This document shows positions 56,984 through 64,000 of a DNA stretch of 64,000 nt, one piece after another. Every line of letters begins with the position of its first letter. Within the stretch, counting starts at the first letter, position 1. Under the pieces are notes generated by a model. The model was not told the origin of the DNA, did not search any database, and was given only the letters and a program-made list of their open reading frames with translations. The stretch is from positions 283,677,341-283,741,340 of the forward strand of contig CM060990.1 of the NCBI GenBank assembly GCA_030765065.1, read 5' to 3'. The DNA is from Deroplatys truncata (lineage: Eukaryota > Arthropoda > Insecta > Mantodea > Mantidae). A program made the position numbers and the translations under genes.

Positions 56984-57014
56984 GCAATATATATACATAT
57001 ATATATATATATAT
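56984..57014. repeat. (AT)n microsatellite
   Basis: ATATATATACATATATATATATATAT run followed by a short TGTGTG stretch. Confidence 0.85.
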
Positions 57015-57054
57015 CTGTGTGTGTTTATTTATAGTTTACATGTATATGTATGCA

Positions 57055-57610
57055 TACCGGGTACTAAAAAAGTATTTCATATTTTGAGAGGTGGTAGTGT
57101 GAACCAAAACAAGAAAAAAAAGCCCAGTAAATATGGGTTCTAAAATTGCAAACCTTAAGAGCTACGAGCACTTGTTAATCTTCGCTACTGCGACACATCT
57201 TTTCTACTGCAAGGTCTGCTATTACGAACGACTCAGAGCAGTAATGAGGACACACTGCTCTGTTATTGTCCATGGATACAGCATGTCTTAATAATCTGTT
57301 AGTGTTGTTACTGTAAACAGTATTCACAGTTCTGGGTAGGTGCAACGCATATTCTTATTAGTTCTAATGGGATAAGTTTATGTTTTGATAAGTTTGTGAA
57401 ATGCTTTTACATTGTAGTTCTATCTTGACATCTTTGGTGTATGCAACCCCCATTAATGATGTACAAACACTACAGGAAGGCGTCATCAATGCCTGCCAGA
57501 GCATCGTGACTAATTTGGAGTCCTTCAGAGAGTACGCGATACCCTAAGACTTAGGACAGAAGCATACCTTACTATGGATGGACACCACATTGAGTACCTT
57601 CTTTAGCGAT
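57055..57610 (+). mobile_element. Internally deleted mariner-like element (same family as 19052)
   Basis: The 5' part (AAAGTATTTCATATTTTGAG, AGTAAATATGGGTTCTAAAA, CCTTAAGAGCTACGAGCACT) looks like the non-coding left end of arthropod mariner-like elements. The last 180 bases encode the C-terminal tail, TPINDVQTLQEGVINACQSI and then GHHIEYL in another frame. The transposase middle is missing. It sits immediately inside the right long inverted arm. Confidence 0.5.
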
Positions 57611-57657
57611 GGTTCACTAGTGCAGGTCAGTAGGTTATTAAGGAGAGAGCGAGGCCA

Positions 57658-58505
57658 CTTTTTTGGGCATGTATGGGAAAGGATAGGGAAAACGAGGCTA
57701 GATGGGGCGGTTCAAGGAGGAAAATGGGTTTATATGGGAGAGATAGGGAATACGACGACCAATACTATGCTAGACAGGGTTGAAGGAGGGAAATACGTTT
57801 ATATGGAAGAGATAGTAGAGAGCTGTTAGGCTAGACAGAGGCTGAGGAGTAGAGTATGGTTTATATGAAAGGTACAGGAAAAACGAGGAGAGGTATTACA
57901 CTAGACAGAGTTGAAGGGTAGAGTATGTCTTTTATATGAGAGAGGTAGGGAACAGGAGGAGGGGTGTTAGGCTAGACAGAGGTTGAGGAGTAGAGTATGG
58001 TTTATATGAGAGAAATAGGAAAACGAGGAGAGGTGTTAGACCAGACAGAGTTGAAGGGTAGAGTATGTCTTTTATATGAGAGAGGTAGGGAACAGGAGGA
58101 GAGATGTCAGGCTAGACAGAGTTGAAGGGTAGAGCTTGTCTTTATATATGAGACAGTTAAGGAACAGGGGGTAGGGATGATAGGCGAGACAGAGGTCAAG
58201 AAGTAGAGTATGGTTTGTATGAGATATAGGAAAACCAGGAGAGGTATTAGGCTAAGGAGTTTGAGTATGCGTTTATAAGGAGAGACGAGAAAACGGAGAG
58301 ATCCTATGCTAGGATAGACAGCTGTTAAAGGTAGAATGTGTTTTCTATAGGTTAGATAGGAACCCAAGGAGAGATACTCAGCTAGACAGGAGCAGGCGGG
58401 AAATGCGCTTTATGAGAGGCAAGGGATACGGGCAGAGATGCTAGACAAGACAGAGGTTTAGAGTATGCGTTTATATGTATGAGGGATATAGGAACAGGAG
58501 GAGAG
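57658..58505. repeat. Right arm of the long inverted repeat (minisatellite)
   Basis: Reverse-complement partner of 50783-51490. Units read GGCTAGACAGAGGTTGAGGA, GTAGAGTATGGTTTATATGA, GAGAAATAGGAAAACGAGGA. The arm contains two or so more units than the left, mostly around 57930-58140. The outer end stops at the MITE at 58514. Proline/serine-rich reading frames on the other strand are artefacts of the repeat. Confidence 0.8.
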
Positions 58506-58513
58506 TAGTAATA

Positions 58514-58662
58514 GTCCCGGATGAGCCAGTTGTTTTAACGATAATCCTGCCGCTAGGGGCGCTCGTGTCGCTAGTGTCGCTGCGTGCGACGGCGGGGGCG
58601 GTAAGTTTGAAAAGCGCCCTGAGCGGTAGGATTACCGTTAAACCGATTGGCTCATCCGGGAC
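58514..58662. mobile_element. 149-bp MITE with about 50-bp terminal inverted repeats
   Basis: The left end GTCCCGGATGAGCCAGTTGT and the right end (opposite strand) GTCCCGGATGAGCCAATCGG run on as TTTAACG(A/G)TAATCCT(G/A)CCGCT, then AGGGCGCT, giving inverted ends of about 50 bp around a GC-rich centre (TCGCTGCGTGCGACGGCGGG). The size and structure fit a miniature inverted-repeat element. No clear target duplication was found, and the parent transposon is unknown. Confidence 0.65.
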
Positions 58663-58699
58663 GAGTTGAAAGAATTGAGGAAGTGACGTGGAGTGTTTT

Positions 58700-59045
58700 G
58701 ATTGGTACGTTAATTCGGGTGGAAGATGAAGGAAGCAAGATGGAAGAGTATGGAGGTCCCGTGATGGAGAGGAGCTGGGTGGCGAGGTGTCTGTGCGGAG
58801 GTCGGTACTGAAAGAGGGAAAAGATGGGGAGCGAGGGATAAAAAGTGTAACAGAAAGTGACGTGTGAAGTTGTGATTGGTGGGAATAAGAAGTGATGGTA
58901 TTGGTGGAAAGGAACAAATGAGAGTTGCTGATTGGTAAGAATAAGAGAGACTATGATTGGTGTAAAGAAAAAGGTGTGGGAGTGGGGTATGTTGGAGGTG
59001 ATGGGAAAGGTAAGTTTTGCTAGCAGCAAGATTTGCAAAAGGCTG
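58700..59045. repeat. Duplicated segment D, copy 1
   Basis: GAGGGATAAAAAGTGTAACA at 58833 recurs at 59966 (offset 1133). The match extends through GTGAAGTTGTGATTGGTGGG, AAGGTGTGGGAGTGGGGTAT and AGATTTGCAAAAGGCT to about 59045. It includes several TGATTGGT motifs (reverse complement ACCAATCA; CCAAT-like). Confidence 0.75.
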
Positions 59046-59094
59046 TCGTGAACTGATCAGCAATTTTTTGAACGTTGGATGGCAGTTTTCTTGA

Positions 59095-59400
59095 GTGGAT
59101 AGAGAGATGGGGCGATATGAGATGCGGTGGCGAAAATGGGAACTAAACAAGGTGGTTGCGACAAGAGGTTTAAGGACGAGGAAATTTGGAGGTGAGTGGT
59201 GAACATGGCGGTCGCAAGAGGTGGGGGTAAGGAGACGCGGTGGTGAGAATGGGAACTAAAAGAAGATGGCGATAGCAAGAGTTTAGAAGAGTAGATTTTG
59301 AGGTTAAAATAGTGGGAACTAAAAATGGCGGAGGGTCTGCGACAAGGAGATGCGGTGAGAACTAAACAAGATGGCGGACGCAAGAGGTGTGTAAGGAGGT
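59095..59400. repeat. AAATGGGAACTAAA..ATGGCGG minisatellite
   Basis: Four to five units of about 55-65 bp built on GAGATGCGGTGGCGAAAATG, GGAACTAAACAAGATGGCGG and TCGCAAGAGGT. A further unit lies at about 59835-59890. Confidence 0.65.
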
Positions 59401-59539
59401 ATGAGGTTACAGTACCAAAACACGAAAGGATATATTCCTACGCCAAGCAGGTCCGAAAAATAATTATGCGTGTGGTACTTACCTGTTACCGGTGTGGATG
59501 CGTCACCAAAAGCGCAGCACGCGACGCGAAAAAATAAAA

Positions 59540-59752
59540 GCAAACTGTTTTTGAAAATGCTTAACCAGCTTTAAGATCAACCAACATCACTACGCACTGA
59601 TATACCTAGGTTTTTAAAGCGGTACAGACACCCTTTGCAGAGGCGTAATTTAACTATACCAAAAACCTGGGACTGGACCATCGTGATGGTCGCTAGCGTA
59701 CGTAGGAGCAGGGTTCTCATAGCCGGTCGAAAGCGGTCAAAAACGTGTACGA
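59540..59752. repeat. Repeat module X, copy 1
   Basis: CAAACTGTTTTTGAAAATGC, ACCAGCTTTAAGATCAACCA, CACTACGCACTGATATACCT, AAAGCGGTACAGACACCCTT and GCTAGCGTACGTAGGAGCAG. Two shorter copies follow at 61536-61704 and 61741-61926. This copy has an extra block (GACTGGACCATCGTGATG). Confidence 0.8.
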
Positions 59753-59834
59753 CGTAGGTGTTCGCAGTAGCTGCTGCCGAGTCAACCGTCGAGGTGCGAA
59801 TGAACGAGATCTGTTCTGGCCGGCAATCTGGTTG

Positions 59835-60185
59835 GGGAGATGAGAGGCGCGGTGGTAAAAATGGGAATTAAATAAGATGGCGGAGGCATGAAGTTGAGGT
59901 TAAGGAGCGGTGAGGTGTTGTCTGTGCGGAGTTGGGGGGCTGAAAGAGGGGGAAAGATGGCGAACGAGGGATAAAAAGTATAACAGAAAGTGACGTGTGA
60001 AGTTGTGATTGGTGGGAATAAGAAGTGATGTTATTGGTGGAAAGGAACAAATGAAAGTTGTTGATTGGTGAAAATAAGAGAAATTATGATTGGTGGAAAG
60101 AAAAAAGGTGTGGGAGTGGGGTATGTTGGAGGTGATGGAAAAGGTAAATTTTGCTACCAACAACATTTGCAAAAGCCTATCCAGA
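59835..60185. repeat. Duplicated segment D, copy 2
   Basis: Partner of 58700-59045, including the TGATTGGTGG motifs and ending AACATTTGCAAAAGCCT. Confidence 0.75.
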
Positions 60186-60429
60186 ACTCATCAGCAATTT
60201 TAAATAACTAGTGTTTCGGGGTTTTCTCTGGTTGGTAGACGAATGCAAGCTGTTTCTGCCATACTTATATTATTCGTCTTTTCCTTTTTTTTCGTTTTTT
60301 TTTAAAAATAACTAGTTTTTTGGGGGTTTTCTGCGGATGGTAAACGAATGCAAGCTCTTTCTGCTTTTTCATAGGTTTTCCCTGGTTGGTAGGCGTTTTC
60401 TGTATTGGTTGACGAAGGCGTTTCTAATT

Positions 60430-60560
60430 TTCGAGGTTTTCTCAGGTTTTTTAGCGGTTGTCCCTGCCCGGTAGGCAAATGATAAAGTTTTACCTTGTCG
60501 GCGCACGGATACTAGGCACATATTCGCGCGCACACACACACACACGCACACACACACACA
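60430..60560. repeat. Repeat module Y, copy 1, ending in (CA)n
   Basis: TTCTCAGGTTTTTTAGCGGT, TGTCCCTGCCCGGTAGGCAA, ATGATAAAGTTTTACCTTGT, GGCGCACGGATACTAGGCAC and a (CA)n run. Other copies are at 60733-60880, 61348-61520 and 61940-62122. Every copy ends in GCACGGATACTAGGCAC, then TCGCGCGC and CA dinucleotides. Confidence 0.75.
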
Positions 60561-60732
60561 AACGTTGCAGTTGCCATACTTATATTATTCGTCTTTTCCT
60601 TTTTTTTCTTTTTTTTCTTTTTGGGAATTTTCTGCGGTTGGTAAACGAATGGAAACTCTTTCTGCTTTTTCATAGGTTTTCCCTAGTTGGTAGGCGTTTC
60701 TGTAGTGGTTGACGAAGCCGTTTCTAATTTTC

Positions 60733-60880
60733 GAGGTTTTCTCAGGTTTTTTAGTGGTTGTCCCTGTCCGGTAGCAAATGATAAAGTTTTTCTATAATGT
60801 CGTCGTTTTGGCTTGTGGCGCACGGATACTAGGCACGTACTCGCGCGCACACACACACATACACAGACAGACACACAGAC
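60733..60880. repeat. Repeat module Y, copy 2
   Basis: Same module with the full TATAATGTCGTCGTTTTGGC segment, then GCGCACGGATACTAGGCACG and a mixed CA/CAGA run. Confidence 0.75.
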
Positions 60881-60897
60881 AGACACAAACACGGACA

Positions 60898-61030
60898 TGT
60901 TTCCAAAAATGCTTTTTTTTGGATTCAGGAGGTCTCAAAACGTGTATTTCCGGTGAAATCTCGGTATCGAATTTTTGGGTGGAATGCAATACTTCCCCTA
61001 CTTACTATACGTAGTAGAGAAAGTAAAAAA
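60898..61030 (+). repeat. Repeat module Z, copy 1
   Basis: GGATTCAGGAGGTCTCAAAA, CGTGTATTTCCGGTGAAATC, TCGGTATCGAATTTTTGGGT, ACTATACGTAGTAGAGAAAG. Other copies are at 62660-62755 (same strand) and 63106-63225 (opposite strand). The end TACGTAGTAGAGAAAGTA is the most conserved part. Confidence 0.7.
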
Positions 61031-61347
61031 GTATAAGTATTGGAAAATTTAAGGAAATAACAAGCAATATCTCGAAAGCGGTTCACTCAACAAAAGAAAT
61101 GTATATGGCATAAGTTGTGTATTTTAACGCGATCTACATTTTTTGTGTAGTAAAATTTTGTCTATCTCTTATGGTTTACCAGTTATGCAAAAGGCGTTCA
61201 CAATGAAGAATACTTTTGGAGACATTCCCAGAAAATTTGAGATATACATTTCATTTCTCATGACATTATCTTAAACATATGATATTTTCATCAAAATCGT
61301 TATAGCCATTTTTGAGAAAATTAAAAAAAGTGTACTATCTTGTTTTC

Positions 61348-61520
61348 ATGGGTTTTCCAGATCGGTAAGCGTTAGAATACTCTTAGAGCTTTTTTCAGGT
61401 TTTTCGCGGTTGTCCCTGTCCGGTAGGCAAATGATAAAGTTTTTCTATAATGTCGTCGTTTTGGCTTGTGGCGCACGGATACTAGGCACGTACTCGCGCG
61501 CGCGCGCACACACACACATT
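61348..61520. repeat. Repeat module Y, copy 3
   Basis: Starts CATGGGTTTTCCAGATCGGT and ends in CGCGCGCGCGCGCACACACA. Nearly identical to 61940-62122. Confidence 0.8.
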
Positions 61521-61535
61521 TAATAGTAGTGTGTA

Positions 61536-61704
61536 GCAAACTGTTTTTGAAAAATGCTTAACCAGCTTTAAGATCAACCAACATCACTACGCACTGATAT
61601 ACCTAGGTTTTTTTAAAGCGGTACAGACGCCCTTTGCACAGACGTAATTTATCTATACCAAAAACCTGGTCGCTAGCGTACGTAGGAGCAGGATTCTCAT
61701 TGCC
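61536..61704. repeat. Repeat module X, copy 2
   Basis: Directly follows module Y copy 3 after TTTAATAGTAGTGTGTA. Ends GGAGCAGGATTCTCATTGCC and is followed by another CA run. Confidence 0.8.
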
Positions 61705-61740
61705 GCGCGTGCACACACACACATACATTTAATAGTAGCG

Positions 61741-61926
61741 TGTAGGAAACTGTTTTTGAAAAATGCTTAACCAGCTTTAAGATCAACCAACATCACTACG
61801 CACTGATATACCTAGGTTTTTTAAAGCGGTACAGACGCCCTTTGCACAGACGTAATTTAACTATACCAAAAACCTGGTCGATAGCGTACGTAGGAGCAGG
61901 ATTCTCATTGCCGGTCGAAAGCGGCA
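61741..61926. repeat. Repeat module X, copy 3
   Basis: Follows a CA run and TTTAATAGTAGCGTGTA. Runs into GGTCGAAAGCGGCAAAAAAA and then module Y copy 4, so X and Y alternate. Confidence 0.8.
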
Positions 61927-61939
61927 AAAAAAGTGTACT

Positions 61940-62122
61940 ATCTTGTTTTCATGGGTTTTCCAGATCGGTAAGCGTTAGAATACTCTTAGAGCTTTTTTCA
62001 GGTTTTTCGCGGTTGTCCCTGTCCGGTAGGCAAATGATAAAGTTTTTCTATAATGTCGTCGTTTTGGCTTGTGGCGCACGGATACTAGGCACGTACTCGC
62101 GCGCACACACACACACACACTA
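61940..62122. repeat. Repeat module Y, copy 4
   Basis: TATCTTGTTTTCATGGGTTT to TCGCGCGCACACACACACAC. Followed by AATAGTAGCGTATAAAAAAA, the same joint sequence as before module X, but module X does not follow. Confidence 0.8.
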
Positions 62123-62313
62123 AAATAGTAGCGTATAAAAAAAATTTAACAAACCGTAGATTTTCAAGAAAATTCCCACACCGCAAACTACCCGTTTAGC
62201 GGGAGAAAGTTCGTTATTTTTATTGTCTTAAAAATGGCTCTAACCCCTTTTGATTACGGTACCGTAGGAAACGAAGCCTTACTGTACAAGAACGTTAAAG
62301 CACACAATTTATG

Positions 62314-62314
62314 T

Positions 62315-62353
<39 letters not shown>
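62314..62353. repeat. (ATT)n microsatellite
   Basis: About twelve uninterrupted ATT repeats. The poly-Tyr reading frame across it is an artefact. Confidence 0.9.
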
Positions 62354-62354
<1 letters not shown>

Positions 62355-62659
62355 TTTGTGGCGTTGTCTATTTACAAAGTTTCCATGTTGATTTTAATGT
62401 TTAAAAGCTTTAGACCTTTCTCACTAAAACTCGTCATTCTTTTAACTTTGCTTTTTTCATTTTCATACAAAGAGAACGGAATTTCACAAGTGAAACAGTA
62501 CTGTGATAACGATACCAACAAACTAATTATTATTCACCCACTGAAACACATAAAAAAACAATAAGTAATAATCACAGACCCAGTTTGTGGGTATTTAAAT
62601 GAAACATCATGCACAATATAAGCCAATTGTGTAATAAGTTGAAATGTGCAAATCTATAG

Positions 62660-62755
62660 ATGTATTTCTGGCGAAATCCCGGTATGGAATTTTTGAGTGC
62701 AATGCAATTTCTCCTGTATCTGCTATGTACGTGGTAGAGAAAGTAAAAATAGTTA
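62660..62755 (+). repeat. Repeat module Z, copy 2
   Basis: GCGAAATCCCGGTATGGAAT, TTTTGAGTGCAATGCAATTT and TACGTGGTAGAGAAAGTAAA match copy 1. Confidence 0.65.
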
Positions 62756-63105
62756 CAGTGACTATACAGATGTAACAATAGAGAAACCCACTTGAAGAAA
62801 AAACGGAATAAAAATAACAAGGCGTCAGACTCAACTTTCGCGCCATTCTCCGAATATCTGAGAATATTCTTAATATGAGACAAGCATTTTACCTTAAGTA
62901 AGTAGTTTTAATCTTACTTTTATGAAAATCAGAGTTTTCTCTATATCGTTTATTTGTGACAACAACGCTAAGTTTCGAGCTAGCTATACTCACTTTTCTT
63001 GCAACTATATACGTTTAAACTAATATTAACAAATTTCTCGTAATCCCACAATTTATTAAACATAGCTGTAATATTTTTCACAACTGCATGTAATAATATT
63101 GATTT

Positions 63106-63225
63106 AGGGGCTTTCTCTACCACGTAAAATAGTAGGTAGAGGAGGTATGCATTGCATCCAAATATTCAATATTGAGATTTCACCGGAAAACTAAATACTT
63201 GTTTTGAGGTCCCCTGAATAAAAAA
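63106..63225 (-). repeat. Repeat module Z, copy 3 (inverted)
   Basis: The minus strand reads CAGGGGACCTCAAAACAAGT, TTCCGGTGAAATCTCAATAT and TTTTACGTGGTAGAGAAAGC, matching copies 1 and 2. Confidence 0.65.
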
Positions 63226-63259
63226 CATTTTTAGAAAATTCTGTGTGTATGTGTCAGAG

Positions 63260-64000
63260 CAGCATAACTCAAAGATGAAAATTCGGATAAATACTAAAAC
63301 TTGGTATTTAGGTTGAGTACCTTCCAAAGTTACGACACAGAGATTTTCAAGAAAGTCCCTCCACCCAAAACTACGCTTTACATGAACTATTTTCCGAAAT
63401 GTTTTATTTTCTAAAACTGTCTCTGACGATTTTAATTACAACACCATATATTAAAGACATTTATATGAAAAAATAAAATGTATATCTTGAATTTTGTGGA
63501 AATAGCCTGTGAAGTCCTCTTGATTCGGAAGAAATTTTCTATGATCTTGTATAACTGCTAAGGTTTGAGAGAAAACATACAATACAAAAATTTATATCTC
63601 TTTAAAAAACACACACAATTTATTTGAAATAACTTTTTTGTGACGTCAGCCATTTCCGAGATATCTGTTATAAATGGTTCGAATTGTACAATGCTTAGCC
63701 ATTCTTTTTTAAAGGCATGTCGCTTTTCAGTTCTTGCTCGCCATGTTGATGGAAAGAATTTAGAATTTTAAGGCCAGTGTATAGCAAGTTGTAGGATCGT
63801 GCAAGTTGTAAAAAAAACGCGGTCATCCTGTCACGATCCGCCACTGCGCGACCGCTACCATAGGCAATAAGGCTGCATAAACGCTGACGAACATCCTTTC
63901 TCAAGCTCGATTTACACTTACATCAGCACACGTTCTTTACGCAGTGCTGTGCGTGGGAAATGACAAGCGAGCAGCGTTTTAACGTTTCCACACCCGCATC
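63260..64000. other. Unassigned end of window
   Basis: GATTTTCAAGAAA..TCCC..ACCC near 63350 resembles 62158-62190 (GATTTTCAAGAAAATTCCC), so module-type repeats probably continue. A minus-strand open frame at 63695-63904 (RQRLCSLIAYGSGRAVADRD) is not recognised and may be incidental. Confidence 0.3.

Noticed and set aside
58107-59383. Several Ser/Pro/Leu-rich minus-strand frames of 74-148 codons
   Set aside because: They read the reverse complement of purine-rich minisatellites, which naturally lack stops. Overlapping frames look equally open.
63695-63904. 69-codon minus-strand frame at the window end
   Set aside because: No recognisable domain and only moderate length. Left as a note within the unassigned end.

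Overview
This 64 kb window reads as intergenic DNA from a large, repeat-rich arthropod genome, most likely an insect. Evidence for this: jockey-superfamily LINEs, mariner/Tc1, piggyBac and Mutator-like remnants, Polinton-type DNA polymerase B fragments, several tRNA-derived SINEs, and many GGTTAGG/CCTAACC-flavoured degenerate repeats. I recognise no host protein-coding gene and no intact transposon gene. Every recognisable coding region is broken by stops, frameshifts or truncation.

Region by region. 0.4-11.3 kb is a run of jockey-clade retrotransposon units, all on the + strand and joined head to tail. Each unit ends in a variant of ATTAGATC. Two units carry only a gag-like ORF, one carries gag and pol, one is a 5'-truncated pol, and one is a 67-bp 3' fragment. 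11.4-15.3 kb is a decayed Polinton-type polymerase gene. 15.5-18.3 kb is minisatellite. 18.7-26.1 kb holds SINEs, a complete but dead Tc1 element (21353-22755), a complete but dead mariner (24774-26072) and pieces of a third mariner-like family. 28.4-32.8 kb is a second jockey-type LINE whose gag region carries a 323-bp tandem duplication.

33.8-43.3 kb contains two SINE copies, a Mutator-like transposase remnant, an inverted Polinton fragment, an inverted gag fragment and an inverted piggyBac remnant. 43.8-48.8 kb is a Polinton polymerase split in two by about 2.5 kb of other DNA; its second half keeps the polymerase palm motifs. 49-50.2 kb is a higher-order satellite of about 592 bp. 50.8-51.5 kb and 57.7-58.5 kb are collinear long inverted repeats around a 6.2 kb core. 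The core contains a heat-shock-like promoter, a SINE, an unassigned ORF and a tRNA-bearing hairpin insertion. 58.5-63.3 kb is a mosaic of a MITE, CA-rich repeat modules and duplicated segments.

The items most worth a second look are (1) the 219-bp hairpin element at 56502-56720, with a tRNA-like gene, perfect inverted arms and a 13-bp target-site duplication; (2) the head-to-tail gag-only/pol LINE array; (3) the two perfect heat-shock elements above a TATA box at 52.06-52.14 kb with no downstream gene; and (4) the collinear long inverted repeats. All calls come from reading the sequence by eye. Element boundaries without stated terminal repeats or duplications are approximate.
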